This document shows, piece after piece, positions 23,201 to 36,725 of a stretch of DNA of 64,000 nt; the first letter of the stretch is position 1; every line of letters starts with the position of its first letter. A model generated the notes under the pieces. That model was not told the origin of the DNA. It saw only the letters and a program-made list of their open reading frames with translations, and made no database searches. The DNA is from Ananas comosus (lineage: Eukaryota > Streptophyta > Magnoliopsida > Poales > Bromeliaceae), in contig NC_033635.1 in assembly GCF_001540865.1 (NCBI RefSeq), forward strand, positions 8,803,959 to 8,867,958, read 5' to 3'. The translations under genes and the position numbers were made by a program.

Positions 23201-24384
23201 TCGATGTTTATGTTTGGGTTAGGTTTAGTTCGATAGAGAGGTTGAGAGCGAGACCGGTTAGACTTATCCTTCGATTAGTTTGACGTTTAAAGCCAACCGG
23301 TTATTAAATAAGATTTAACAAAATGATTAACGGAAACTAACTACCTGCAAGATCGTCATAATCTCATCCTTCCTTTTTTTAATCTTTTTTCTTTTTGTTT
23401 CACGTCGGATATATGATGTAAGATACCTGTTTAATAGTTTAACTATCTCTTTCGTGGTATTTTAATTAGTAGCTCGTTACAACTCGGCTAGGTCAATTTT
23501 TGATTTATGAACGAACTGGCTTTTGAGACTTGCTATTATTAAAATATATATTCTTTTCTGTGTAAACAGCTTTAATTAGTACGATTTATTATTTATAATA
23601 AGTATTAGCGTATTACATGTACTCACCTTTTATCCGGGTTTTGATTTTTAATCACGTTCTTTTTGTCAACCCTTTCCTGCCGTATATAAAAGTAATATAA
23701 GGATTACTTTACGTGACTATTATTGGCAGTAAAAAAGATAGGGCGTTGAATTTAGAGCAGTAAAAAAGATAGGGCGCTGAATTAGAGATTAATGCATTTG
23801 TCATCAGATAATATGTTTATGAACATAGTCAATAGTTTTTTTTTTCTCACACTCTAAGGTCTATCAGAATATATATGTTATATTATTTCGATTATGAGAA
23901 TTAGGCTGAATTTGTAAAATCCACCACCGTTTCGGGCTCTACAATTATCTCAATTTATAAAATCATTTGAAAATTAGTAACAATGAAAAGTATTTATAGA
24001 ACATGGATTGTATAGATTTAAAAATTTATTTAAATGCAGTAAAAATCAGAAAAGTTATAGTGCGTGAGCCGTACGGTTTTATCTATATAGAATTAAGTTT
24101 TTAAGTTTTTAAACACGAAGTTTAATTTATCTTTTAATATAAATTTATACTTAAGTTAAAATTTATTTTTAAAATTAAAATTAAATATTTGACTTTTAAC
24201 TTGAATATAAACATTAAATGTACCGGTCGATTTTACAGCTGTAGTTGAAAATTTTTTCAGATTGTAAAGCCGTTTCAAATGTTGAATTATATTTTTGGTA
24301 AGTTTTAAAAACCTAAGTAAAAAAAAATTTTTTTTTCTTTTTCTTTTTAGTTTTGGACGTCCATCCACACATTACGACCGTGCA
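23201..24384. other. Inverted-tract intergenic DNA, no gene recognised
   Basis: Read after complementing, AT-rich plant sequence with no exon recognised. A short direct repeat AGTAAAAAAGATAGGGCG occurs at 23729 and 23760. Confidence 0.4.
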
Positions 24385-25695
24385 GGGTGTAAAAAGCCCG
24401 GCTTTGTTCGAGCCCCCGTCGGGCCGGGCCGGGCTAAATTAAAGCCCGGCCCGGCATGGCCCGGGTCGAATAGATGGGAGACCGGACCATGCCGGGAAGC
24501 CGGACCCTCCGTGCCCGGCACAAAGCCCGGCCGGATTATTTTATAAATAAAAATTAAAAAAAATTTTTTTTAGATTTTATATTTGTAGGTTATAAAAATA
24601 AATTTTAATTGTAAAACTAATTTTATTATTTTTTATATTTTTATTAATATGATTTCATTCATAAATTAAAAAAATTTTTTATTTATTTAAAAAATTTTAT
24701 TTTTCCATCTAAAATCAGGTTACCTGATTTTGTAAAACCAGGTAACCCGGTTTGACGTGGAGGGATCGTCTGGAACTCTGAACTCTCCTCGGGAGCAGGG
24801 GTCCTCGAGTCTGGTGTACCGGGTTCTGTCAACGGAACCCGGTACACCAGACCCGGGCCGACCTTGCCGGGTTCGACAAATACCTCTCAGAACTGGTTAA
24901 GCTTTCTAGTAAGCTACATCAACTTTATTGACTTAACCCCCAACAAACCAGTTCATTGCTTTTGAGTTAGTTTAAGTATTGACAGAGTTACATTAGAAAA
25001 TGAAGGAAAAAAAAAAAAGAATGAAAGAGATGGAGACTAAAAAGGTGGCTAGAACTGATATGGACTTAGATTGCCTATTGTTCCCAGTCATCAGATTAAC
25101 TATCGTATTAGATACGAGTTAAGACGATGAAGATTACCGTATAAAATCATTCAGTCGGGAACTAGGCTTTATGTCAATACCTAAGTAAAAGGTAATTATA
25201 GAGCTTTTTCTACTTAGAGACCAAACTTGAATACAAATTAGTAAGACCAGTTCTCCCTAGAAGTTTAGCTGCGATCCCGTTAAGGTATCTAAAGTTAGAT
25301 CGAGAACCGATAATCACCAAACGAAAGATTCTCCCTAACTAAGGGTCGTTGGGATGATTATTTCCCCGAACTTTCGACGTTTCCCACGTTTGAGTCCTTG
25401 TGGGATAGAATGATTATTTTTATTTCCTCGAGCTTTCGTTGTTGAGCATCTTATTTTCCCGGCTCAGCGATCGAAATGGAGCCGGGCCGTGCCGGGTCCG
25501 GGCAAAGCCCGGCACGGCACAGCCCGACAGCCCGAGGTTTTCCCGTCAGGTCGTGCCGAATCTCGGAGCCTGGTCGGACCGGCCTGTGCCCACGATATCA
25601 TGGACACGGCCTGAAATCGGGTCCGGGTCCAGCACGGCCCGGTCCGCCGGGTGCACGGCGGGCCGGGCAAAATGTCGGGATGACGTCCAACTTTA
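24385..25695. repeat. GC-rich GGCCCGGC repeats with a hairpin, polarity inverted
   Basis: Two blocks of GGGCCGGGC/GCCCGGC repeats (about 24385-24540 and 25430-25695) resemble plant hAT-derived repeats. After complementing, the second ends GGCCCGTTTTACAGCCCTA, as expected for such an element's end. A hairpin GTCTGGTGTACCGGGTTC / GAACCCGGTACACCAGAC lies at about 24811-24854. Polarity of the first block cannot be told from its own composition. Confidence 0.5.
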
Positions 25696-26811
25696 ACTAT
25701 GAGTTAAAATACCTTTTTGCATTAGCTTTCATTTGTTCCACCATAAACCACAAATAAAAATAAAGATTGAATACAAAATTTAAAAATAAAAAGTTGACCT
25801 TAAACTTAACATTTAAGTACAAATGTAATAATCGAAATTAACACTTGGGATGTTTAAATTTAATGTAAAGTCAAATGTGACCTTTACAATTAAACTTAAG
25901 TTCGAAATTCAAAATTCAAGCATAAACTTGAGTTTACATTCAAACAGGAATGTACGAATGTATTAACATTTGTCAGAACGACGTTGATCATAGAATATAT
26001 TAAGAATAGTAAGATGATTTTAATTACTTATATGTTGGTTTATGACTAACTGGTAAGGCATAATTAATTACTATTATTGTTCATGACATAATTAATTAAT
26101 ATTATTCATGTCATTCCATGTTAAGACAAGAATTAGGAAAGAAAACGAAGAGTGTGATTAATTTGTAATAATTAAATATGAATAAATAATGAGATATTTT
26201 AACAATCTTAAACTTATCTAAACATCAGTTTAAGTTCCATCTAATCCCACCTGTTACTTTAGATACGTTCTATTTAATTTATCTAAAACTTAAATTTAAT
26301 CTTATTTTGAAGATTAATTTGATCTTAACTCATGTAAATCGTTAACGACTCCTCGCTCAGATGTCACAGAACTCCCACGAAAACCCACTCGCCCATGCCG
26401 GCTAGCTCGGGGGTACCACATGCCGAGGTCGAACAGTACTACCATATGTGGACCACGTACTCACTCTCTCTTGCATGCACAGAAACCACTTGCACTAAAT
26501 AATCATATAAAATTATTTATCAATATAATAATAATTTCACCATTTACTTAATGACGGAGGTTTATTGTAAAAAATGAGTGTTACAAATTCGAAGATAGGT
26601 AGAAGAAACTTAAAGGTAGATGTTGGTTTTAAAGAGGTCCACAATCTCGTGTCTCATATAATAAATGGTATAAAATGACAAAGATTTATGCCATATTGTA
26701 AATGATGAAAATGATCTAAAGGTAGCCAAACATCTAGGAATTTTTACATCATACTGTTGTTTACGTCATCCTCTTATTTATTTACCTACTTACTAAAAAA
26801 AAAAGAAAAAC
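25696..26811. other. Inverted-tract intergenic DNA, no gene recognised
   Basis: Nothing coding was found in either the complement or the reversed reading. Confidence 0.4.
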
Positions 26812-26960
26812 TCTATATCCATCGTGCGATGGGCGAAGTAAATAAAATAAAATTTTATTTAAATCGACCTTTACACTTAGTTGATCCTAAGCTTGAATCC
26901 AGAGCCTATGGTCGGTGTTTCGGAAAACGGTAAACGAGATCTCTGTCAGCCATTACTACT
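26812..26960. repeat. Dispersed repeat, three copies in the tract
   Basis: As printed, ATCGTGCGATGGGCGAAGTAA to AACGAGATCTCTGTCAG; diverged copies lie at about 27360-27490 and 46376-46470 in the same printed orientation. After complementing it reads GGATTCGAACTTAGGTCTCG, the kind of phrase seen in plant LTR-derived repeats. Confidence 0.6.
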
Positions 26961-27582
26961 TACTAAACAACGTTAAGTAAATATCATAATATATAAAAAA
27001 TGGATACACCGTTTTAAATTTAAATAAAATATTTATTAAATTATATATATTTCAAAAAGACTCGATACTTATTTAAGTTTAAATGATAAATTAAAAAAAT
27101 TTTAAAACTAATATAATAGATTAGAAAGTTAAATAAACTAAACTTAATAAGTCGCTATAAAACAGAAATTTTAAAATTATATATCATTTATATAAAATAT
27201 ATTTAAAAATATTAATATATTAACAATTTTATTTATTAATCAATTTTTAATTTAACGTTGATAATAACAAATAAACTAAGTTAGTTTATTTAGTTATCTG
27301 CCATTTTAACTTCAAACTTTCTAATCTGTCCATTAAGTTTTAATAGTTAAAGAGATAAGAAAATTGAAAATGAAATAAATAAAATAAATTTTTATTTAAA
27401 TTAATTTTTTATATTTAAATTTTAAAAATTTAAATTTTTAAAGCCTACAGTTGGTAGTTTAATAAACGGTTAGCGAGATCTCTGCCAGGCATCAAAAAGT
27501 TTGTTGATGAAAATATTAATATTATGAAGTATTTTATTAACTTTTTTTTTTTAAAGGCTCGTGCTCGAGCTCGAGGAGTTGT

Positions 27583-30500
27583 TACAGCGCTTCGAGGAGG
27601 GAGAAGCAGGAGGAGGAGAAACAGAAGCAGAAGAAGGAGGAGCGCTTCCATAGCCTCCTCAGCTTCGCGTGCCACTCGTAGGGGCTGCTCGAGCTGCTGC
27701 ACCACCTGCTGCTCCTCCTGCTCCTTACCGCCGCCACCCCCCTCTTCGTCGCCCCTGGCGCCGCCTCGAGGAGGCTCGGGGGCGGTCTAAAGAGGGCATA
27801 CGCGGGGCGGCTCTAGGTCCGGCTCAACTACGCCTCGGTGTGGCCCGGGAGGATGCCTAAGCAGTTCGAGGCCAACCCTCAGAGCGCGAGATCCCATGCA
27901 TACCGCTAGTTACTACGGATAGCGCTTAACTAAGCAAAGGATCCTTAAAACTCATGAAAAGCTCATTTACCTCGATTTTACACTAATCTCAAAAACTCTA
28001 GTATCAAACCCCAAAGCTACGAAACAAGAATACAACTAAAACTACGCAATAACTCTCACGACACGTAAATCCAAGAACTAAAACTAGCCCTAATACCAGC
28101 AAATAACACTAAAAAGAGAACCCCTTGACAATAGAAGAACAAATAACAAACTTAATAATGATACTTGAACAGTACAACACTTATACCCCATTCTTTAAGA
28201 ATATATGTACCGCACACCCTAATTGTCCACCCTAGCTTGGGTGCTACATTGTCTTGCTTACTCAAATCCTAACAGAGACTATAGTACAATCGTTTTAAAA
28301 CTATATTCTCTTTTACTGGAACCTTATATAAATTGTTAATATAGACATTGGAAAATAAATAAGTCTTAAATCTAAAATTTAAAATCAAACCAATAGACGA
28401 AACGATAGTACTAATCGGTAAAATCAAAACCATTCTTCGCTTATGAGTAAAAGACACGCCTAATCACCGTAACTACTAAAGTCACTCACTAGTGACCAGT
28501 GACCCATTCCGGGGTAACATACGTATTACTTTGACAAAGTTGTTGATATATATAACATTCGATATGATCAGCTCCAAAACCACTAAACGGTACCTACTTA
28601 CTACCCTTTAAAACAGTAATTTGTAACAACTTACGTACTGATACTATCAAGTGACCAATTACTCTCTACAGTTGTACTCTATCGAAACGTATTGTCGTCA
28701 ATGGAATTTGTACGGTAACGTCGTTAAGTATGAGTCTTTCCGCAATTGGAAACTTCCAAATAAAGTGTTTCAAAAAAAAAAAAAGAAAAGTAGATCTAAG
28801 AAACAAAAAGTTCTTTAGAGCAACAAACTAACGTACGGTTTAAAGACCGACGCTACAAAGAGTACCACACTATACAAGATTAAATGACCCTGTATGAATA
28901 CGACTTATAGAATAAAAGGATGAAAATCACTCGAAATGAATGATACTATTAAGTTTCAAAAGAGTATACTTTTTCTAGAAATAAAGACACGACTTATAAC
29001 AGAACCAACTTTTGCTTCCGATCCCATATGGCCAAAAACCAACCACTAACCCAACCAATTTAAAAGTGATTTTAAATTCTTCACGGCCGTACTAACTTTG
29101 TATCACAATTGTCGATTTTTCCAAAATCACACGAGGTCGATTTATGTCAAAAGGCGTAGTACGCCTTGTCGAAAGTCGGGTTTTTATACCACTAATATCA
29201 ACCAGAGTAAATAGAAAAACAGTATTTAGTACAAAATTATAGATCAAAACTAACGAATCCTAAACTCCAAAAGGACAAAACTTCCAAACTAACGAACCAC
29301 AACCTGAAAACAGATATAATCTGGAAACCCGGTCATTGATAAGTAAGTATCTATTCACCTCAACGGGTAGTAAAAGGAGGAACAGATCCCGTAAAGAGTA
29401 CCTCCTAGTTATCTTGAGAAGGGAGCTAGACACTAGTAATTGGGACATGTATCAAAATCATCGAAGTATGATAGTCAAATTCAAAGTAGTCTCTTATTAG
29501 AGCAAACAACCAAAGAGTACTGGTTAATAAAGTCTAACATTCCAATTAGTGTTGACTGTTAACTAGTTCTTTATTAACTCGGTAGAACTGAGTTTTAATA
29601 CAACACCTTCTTACGAGTGTACGAATGTTGTAACAAACCGTTTCTTCTAGTGAAGAGCAGCTACAGGTTTCAAAGTATCAATGACCCGTAAACTATATCA
29701 ATCTTGATTGTAGACGTGAACATCGTGCACTGTTCTAAAACAACAAAACGATATTAAGTCAATACTTCACAACCAAAGATTAATGAACCTGAATAAATTT
29801 AATACCTACAGTTAAACAATCAAAACAACTCCTGACGTGTTCAAAAAGAAGTTGTTGAATTTGATGCTAGTCGAAACGTAATACAAAATATCTATAATTC
29901 AAAAAGTCCTACTATACTTTCTTTAAAACGAGGTATACTACAAGTTCGAAAATATAAGTGCAAAAGAGATTAAACTTTAGAAAAGTCCTCCTTTATGGAC
30001 TTTAACGATACTTTACCTCGCTTAATGACTCTTGACCGAGACACCTCTGGTTCAAGTACCGAAAGCTAGACTCATGGTAGTACAAGTGATACCTCTCCCC
30101 CGTTCTATATCTTCTCCATAACTGAATTAACCTCAGTTTGAGTTAGACTACTGGATGACGTATAGGGATTAGCACTCATCCTTAATAAACAAACCGAAAA
30201 AATAGATAGTACACCAGTCTTGATGAAAACTAGGACAAGTTTTTAAACAAAGATAGCATCATATAGGGTTATGAAGGTTGACATGCTTTGATTGCAGTAA
30301 TAAAAGTCATAATATAATAACAATTATTACATGGAAGTATCGTTTCTTTTGTTTAAGCCTCAAGGAAATAAGCCTTGAAATCTTAAATCCATGTAAGAGA
30401 ACCGTTTATAATAACTAAAATGACAGTAGGTGAACTCTAAAATCTTTTGTGTTCGTCAAGACTGAGTACTAGATAAGACATCAACTTTCTCAAACAGGAC

Positions 30501-30662
30501 TCGGTCGGCCTCCGTATACTCTACTTCTAGCCCCTAGATCAGATAGCTTCCGGACCTCTAGGAGGAGAGCTGCTTCAGTAACTCTACGACTCCTCTTTCT
30601 CCTCACAACGACTCTTGGTTCGAAGATGACTTCTAGTACAACCAATGCTTCTACTCAACATC
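27583..30662. CDS. MESD/Boca-like ER chaperone (hidden by polarity inversion)
   Basis: Found by complementing without reversing and reading left to right. Exons 27583-27894, 29988-30116 and 30483-30662 join in phase 0 to 206 residues. Both introns are GT-AG (GTACGT...TTTTCAG and GTATTG...CTGTAG). The protein has an N-terminal signal peptide (MSRSSSLFVLLLFVFVF, about residues 1-22) and an acidic stretch DELDDVVDDEEDEEW at about 36-50. A MESD-like domain follows (about 85-180: SYGFVKLRLG, EEIPEIAMKWSELLRTG, KFMAFDLSTIMF, ELKEFVLSQPEAYEM, VYRRPGDPP). The C-terminus YEDEL is a KDEL-type ER-retention signal. In animals MESD helps fold LRP-type receptors in the ER; the plant client is not known to me. 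Family identity comes from motif spacing recognised by eye. The next gene is convergent, its stop about 1.17 kb away. Confidence 0.88.
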
Positions 30663-31833
30663 TTAACGAAGCTCCGGCGGAAACACAGTGGTTATCTTTC
30701 TTCTATATTTGTTCTTAGAAATGATGCAATAACCTAATATTGTAGTATTATTATCCAACTTTAAGTTAGTTAAGAAAGGATGAAATCCAACAGTTCTCAC
30801 TTCTTACCTTCACACATGAGCGGTGATCGCTGTAACGTTAATAGTCACAACTATGATGAAACGTAGTGGAACCTTTCAACGATCGTTTTAAAACGGAGTA
30901 GAAGTTTAAGATACCAGATCTACTCTACACCCGAATGAGGAAACAAAGAAGTATCTTGTGATTGCATCAAGTTCAAGACTCAAGGAATTCGTCAAGCTCA
31001 AGGGACAAATCAATGTTGACTACGTGACCGTTTATCTATAGGTTAAGCTAACAAACGTTTATTCAGTTTTTTTTTTTTTTTTTGCGCACTTGAAGAAAAG
31101 GAAACGGATTTTTTTGACGTAACCTATAATGTCACACGTTTGTAAAACGGTAGAGGTGCCACGTGACAACATATTTTGAACCCCCGTTTCTTACATAGAC
31201 ATTGGTTTAGTCCGGGAGTCCGTACATTAACTATAGATTATAGCTAAAACTGATCATCCTAGTAAGTACTTATCCAAAAATCCCCCACAAGCCAAAGACT
31301 TTTTGTTTTATAGAGTTTTTTTATTAAAAGATAAACTTTTTAATAAAAAACAAACAAACTAACGATCCTTTTTACCAAAAAGGCTTTTTTTTTAAGGCTT
31401 AAAATACCTTTTTATCACAAAAAGAAAAAACTTAAAAAATAGGTCTTTTGTTTTTGGCGGCTTTTCTCTCAAAAGGTGTTTTTTTTTTAAAGGATTTTCT
31501 AGTAAGGGTGTAAAAAGGCTCCTTGGTTTGTCAAAAAAGTTGCTCGAGATGAGTTTGTTGAGTAACCTTTTTCGAGGCTAATCCCGGTTTGACCAATCGA
31601 CTCAACTACGGGCATCTCGAGGCACTACGTAAGGTACGATCGTTTTTAGATGTGTCTTTTGAGTTAGTGGTTGTGTTTTTTCCCTTATTGTATTTTAAGA
31701 TCTTAAACTTTACACCAAAGAGCTTTTTTTTTTTTTTTTTTTTTAAAGTAGTCCATATTAAATACACGAACGTTAACGGGTTTAGATCAACTTACTTAAC
31801 CTAAGCGTTCGCAATTGTTTCGGATTTTACGTC
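30663..31833. other. Intergenic space between two convergent hidden genes
   Basis: Should hold the 3' untranslated regions of the MESD-like and HAD-like genes. It is T/A-rich with homopolymer runs (31069-31083, 31722-31743). No other exon was recognised. Confidence 0.5.
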
Positions 31834-34800
31834 AATAAAATCGAAAAGCGACTTCAGTCACTCCAGGTTGTCCGCTTAGGAACCGTATGAAGGACGAAGG
31901 AGGGAGAGAAAGAGACACAACATAGGGGTGGAGGGACGGTTTTCTTCTGTTATAATTCTCGTTGACATTCTCTCCATGAATTGTTGGTCATGTTGTGACT
32001 TGTTCGTCTTTGTTTTTTCTAATGGTTCTATGTTTAAGGTAACTAGTTCACGCCCTAGAAACTACTGCAAGAAGTTCCAACGTTCGGATAGGAGGTGTTT
32101 TGACCGGTCCTGGTTTAATCATTTTATTCGTTTTCATAAAAGTTCTTACGTGAACAGTATCTGTTTATCCTGCCTTCTTCACGTAATGGAGGATAATATA
32201 AGGATAGTTGGGAAGATAGAATATACACGTACTAAAGTTTGAGTTTGTATCGACGGATAATTTCCTCGATTTTAGTTGAAAGAGAGTTGAGTCTATAACA
32301 AGTGGAAACCACGTAACGGGTAACCTATTAGATATACCAAACTATATGATAATGAGTAATCTGGTTCTCGATACGGTGTAAATTACCCTTACCGATGTAC
32401 GAAACCGATAGACTACTACGACCGATTTCAATTTAATCAGCGTTTGTGTTTGTAAACTTGAGAAAGTTACGTGAACCTAAACTGTAGTCTCACCCTCTTC
32501 TTTTCTTTTCTTAAGAAAAGACAACGAAAAGACTTACAGACCATTACATTGTTCATTTAGGATACGAAAGGTCACATTATCTTCATCGTGAACTCTAAGA
32601 TAAATCTCTCCTATAGCATGAAGCCATCAATCAAAACGAAAAGGAGGGGAAACAACGATTTCTAATAAACAACCCTCAGAATTTTTGGTTAACAAAATGT
32701 AAAATACTTACGCTGTTTTATACTTAATCCCCTTTTCTTGTCATTACACGTCTTATTCTATCATGATGATGAACGTTTTTCCTTGTGTACGTCATAAATC
32801 TTATACTCTACCAATGTTAACAATTAAAGTTGTACATGGTTTTTACAAGTTAACTGTGTAATGTACTTATACTTGGTGTTCTCAATCCCCTTTTCTTAGT
32901 GTTATTAGTGTTACATGTCTTATTCTCTGATGATGAACTTGTTTCCTTGTGTACGTCATGAATGTTCTTAATGTTAACAATTGAAATTGTACTTATTTTT
33001 TAACTGCGTAATGTACTTATACTTGGTGTAATCAATCTTGAATGACTTCAAAGTCTGGCAGTACGACACTGTAACTGACGTCGACAAAATCGTGAAGATG
33101 AAAACCGGACTTTTAGTTATTCTACAGTTTAGTATTTTGTTACTGAACTTTACCCTTACTGTCTTGACTTCACGTTTTTAAATATGATTGGGTCAGGGAT
33201 TCGGTATATAAGAAAGTCTTCCCTATAATTGAGGTCGCTCAAGAGCGTTGTTACGAAGCCGTTTAGACGAGACTTCGGTTGTGTTCTGGTTAATTTCTAC
33301 CTCTCTTATGTTCCTGTTTTTTACTAGGATGTTACAAAATGTCGCCATATTTATACTATCGTATACGTTGATTTAATGATTACCCTCTTGACAATCCATA
33401 ATTTCTTAAACGAAAATTTTTCTGAAACCTCAAACTGTGCTTCTCTGTTAACATCTTTGTCTTTTTTTTTAAGAATTCTTTTATTTCTGTTATGGACGAA
33501 ACATCACTGTTATATGTGAAGTCTCGAACTTTTAGAATTCCGTAGCCGATGTGGACCTATTTTAGACGTCACAGTAGATGACCAGTTATATACTTAACAG
33601 CTAAAGTAACCAATTTTATTCATATACTCATTTTCGTCGATAAATGCGTGAATGAAATCTCAGTTTCCTCCTTCGGCACATCGATATCATCTTAATTAAA
33701 GTGATCTACAACATTATCAAGTCTTTTAGAAGATAATGATAAAACAGTATTCTTGGTCGAAACCAGAATTTAACAAATTCTAATAATTTCAAACCAATTT
33801 TTAGTACTTACGTAATTTTATACCGACTGTACTTTCCGACACTCACTAACCTTTGATTTCTCTTGTCTAATGTCTGTAGCTGATAAAACGATATTATCTC
33901 TCCTACTGTTGACATTGCCTCCTCTATTGTATCAATGAAATCCTGACAGTTCTATTCTCTTAGACGATAAAATACTTTCTCTGATATTCAAGTGTGAAAA
34001 GGGGACAAAAATAAGAGTAATCAAACAAACGTTTGAGCAACAATAATGGTTACAACATTAATCTTTAGTCTCAGGTTGATGATGTGAAAGTACTCACGTT
34101 AAAGGAAGTATGAGTATTCATCAAAAACCACTGTCTCTAAAGTCTATTTGTTAGCTATGGTAATTTTTACTAAATCTTGTAAACTTGAAATGTCTTTGAC
34201 AAAGTACTAAAAAATTGTGGTATGGAATGTTAGTTTTCCGGAGTTTTAACTATTAAAATTGCTACCCTTACCCCGCGAAAGATCAAATTACAATATCTTC
34301 TTTGGTCTAGCCAACTTAAAAAATATCTTTTAAATAAGTGATAGATTTAGTTTTATTTATTGAGACTAGAAGTAAACTTCTTAGGCTAAAAGATAAACAG
34401 TTTCCAACAAGTTAAATTGGCCAGTAAAATATGGGCGAACTACCTGAAATATTATCAATGCTTCCTATTTCTTTAAATCAAAGATTTATGAAATTTACGA
34501 GCTAGTATAAATTGCAATACCTAACAGTTAAATCTTCAAGATAATAACTTTTGTTGATTATTCGTGCTTCCGAAGGTATGTGTATTTTCATATCATTCGC
34601 AATGAGATCTTTAATTATTTCAATAACTAAATAAGAGTTATAAACGAAAGGTTTCCTTTTATTCTAGACTACGTTTGGAACAATTACCCATTGATTCTTA
34701 TTGTCTTAGCTTCTTTTTGTTTTGTGTTACTTGTTGTGTGGGATGGTCAACTCCCAAAAGTAAAAACAAAAAATATTTATTACTATCTTATTAATACATA

Positions 34801-36533
34801 GAATACTTTTTTTCATTAACGGCATTTTTGAACTGTCGTGGAACTTTCGTGGTTTGTGAAAGTGTTTAATCTTAGTTACGTTACGTAGAATAACAACAAT
34901 GGTTTTAATGCGCCGATTATATCAATATTTGAAGTCAACCCCCCTTTAATACGTTATAAAAAACTGTATGTAACTATAGTAAAGAGTGATTTTACTTAAA
35001 GTATTCACTTATGAGAATTGATAATTGATAGCTTGTCACCTGAGACACGTTACGTTCTCAGCTCGTAAGCAACGTTCTCGGACATTACTTACTCTAACTT
35101 CTTTATTACCAAGCATAAATAATGGACAATCGCGGTTAGGTGGGACTTTTCAGTAAGGAATAGGTAAGTAGGGAGTGAAATGGTTTCTCTAGCTAGTTTC
35201 GTAGAGAGAGAAGTAAGGTGAGAAAGTATTACTGCCCGAAGTCAACGTTGGTCAAGAGGTTATACCGGACCTATGAGTCGGGTAGACGTTGGATCACACA
35301 TATCTTATCTTCATGTTGAAGTACTCTGTTGTGGATGACGAATCACTAAAGAAAGGTTGTAATTTCGAGACTTAATCATCTATTGTCACGAATGGCTACT
35401 AAAAGCTTAACTACCATAGACTTAAAGGTTATCGTTGGATTGTTCGTTGTCTAAAAGTATAGGTCAAAGCTGGTGTCCTGCTTCGATCGTCTTCAATTCT
35501 CTGTAAACAATCTAATCTGTCGAAATAGTGAGTTTTACTTAACAATTCCAGTACAATCCATAACTACATACAAACGACTTAAACGACTTTGTTTTGTGTT
35601 ATCATTGTATTTTAACGATCAAAAGTGTAGGTAGGTTCAAAGTGACGTTTGATAGACTGTTTCTGTTGCTATTTTCGTTCCTTAGGTGGTTGGACGTGCA
35701 GATTAGTATACCATTTAAAAAAATAAATATTTTGTTATCTGCGTTGTAGTTTGTTCCAGATTTAAAAATGAGAACGTCCTACTTCTGTTAAAAAGAAAAA
35801 AGTACGATGTAGTTATCTAATAAGGATCACCAACAATTCCGGAACGAAGTAGTATAAACTAAATTTGAGATGTTCGTTCTCTTAACCGACGGACAAACAA
35901 GGATAGTTCCGTATTTTCGTCTGCGTACAGATTTGTACCGGTGATGATATATGATAATCGTCCATTTTCTCGAGGTTTTTAACGCCTGAAATTAAATAGT
36001 TATGAAGATTATTACATCTAGTACAGATCCCTACCTCGATAACGGTCCGGGTGTCGTTGGTACCGGGGGGAGTTGAAAATTTTTTTTAATGTATTTCCAG
36101 GTATAAATACTATATCTTTTTTAATTTTATAAATATTTAAGTTTTCCAGTTTCATTTTATAAAAAGCATCTTTGGAACAAGAAATATAAGACTTGAAGAC
36201 AATATCAAATGAAATATTAAAAACCGGGGTGGTTTTTATTTAAGGCCGAAGCAAGACCAGTACAGAGTTACCTTGTTTTTTGTTCTTTTATGGAGTTTCA
36301 AGGCATGTAAGTTTCTGTTTATTTAACCCATATAAGGTATTTAACCCATATAAGGTTGTTAGAGACTACTAAACCTCATTTACTTAATACATCAAAGAGA
36401 AGGTTTTAAAATTTTTTTCTTTCTTGTTTCACTCACCGCTTCGAGTGTTACACGTAAACCAGTTATTAGGTGAGAAGGCACCTGTTGAAGTGAACTAACT
36501 TGTCTCTTCCGGTGGCTTAGAATCGTCGGATAA

Positions 36534-36570
<37 letters not shown>

Positions 36571-36725
36571 ATTTATCAATCGGATATTATTTTAATCAGA
36601 AAAAAAACTTTTTTTTAACATTTAATCTTTTACTTTTTTTTTTGGAACTCTCGCCTCTCCCTCGAGAGCGGCGTCGACAGCGTCTCCTGCGGTAGTTTCA
36701 GGTTGCGTATTTCTAGTGGAGGGTA
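31834..36725. CDS. HAD-like hydrolase, 269 aa (hidden by polarity inversion)
   Basis: Found by reading the printed letters backwards without complementing, right to left. Coding exons: 36725-36645, 36528-36448, 35484-35395, 35291-35125, 33564-33495, 33270-33191, 33107-33045, 32101-32025, 31934-31834. They join in frame to 269 residues, and all eight introns are GT-AG. HAD motifs: I, LDFDGVLCDSCGESS (D9, D11); II, YIVTTKQ (T160/T161); III, the lysine of PKVEVLKQL (K192); IV, LHFVEDRLATLKNVI (E214, D215). Conserved plant blocks include KIRWPSLF, RPVVETGYENLL, DEWIRNDFSGWIG and ERIYGLGTG. It matches a widespread, poorly characterised plant family of putative phosphatases that I recognise but cannot name with a symbol. 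No transit peptide is evident. An acceptor 5 bp before the ATG shows that a 5' UTR intron precedes it. Confidence 0.92.
32725..33035. repeat. Tandem duplication of about 150 bp in an intron of the HAD-like gene
   Basis: Two diverged copies (about 32725-32880 and 32880-33035 as printed) share TTAATCCCC/TCAATCCCC...TTTTCTT, CCTTGTGTACGTCAT and GTAATGTACTTATACTTGG. It lies wholly in the intron between coding exons 7 and 8. Confidence 0.7.

Noticed and set aside
24385..24410. CAGGGTGTAAAAAGCCCGGC as printed looks like a correct-polarity hAT end
   Set aside because: It suggested the tract began after 24.4 kb, but clear inverted repeats lie at 22109-22230. This GC-rich block is nearly symmetric (about 19 CpG to 17 GpC), so it cannot decide polarity.
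26812..26960. GGATTCGAACTT after complementing resembles a tRNA T-arm
   Set aside because: No cloverleaf or internal A-box could be built; the phrase is part of a dispersed repeat with three copies in the tract.
27445..27860. Open frames on both printed strands (86, 88 and 63 codons) in a GC-rich stretch
   Set aside because: They are shadows of MESD-like exon 1 read in the wrong polarity; the real frame appears only after plain complementing.
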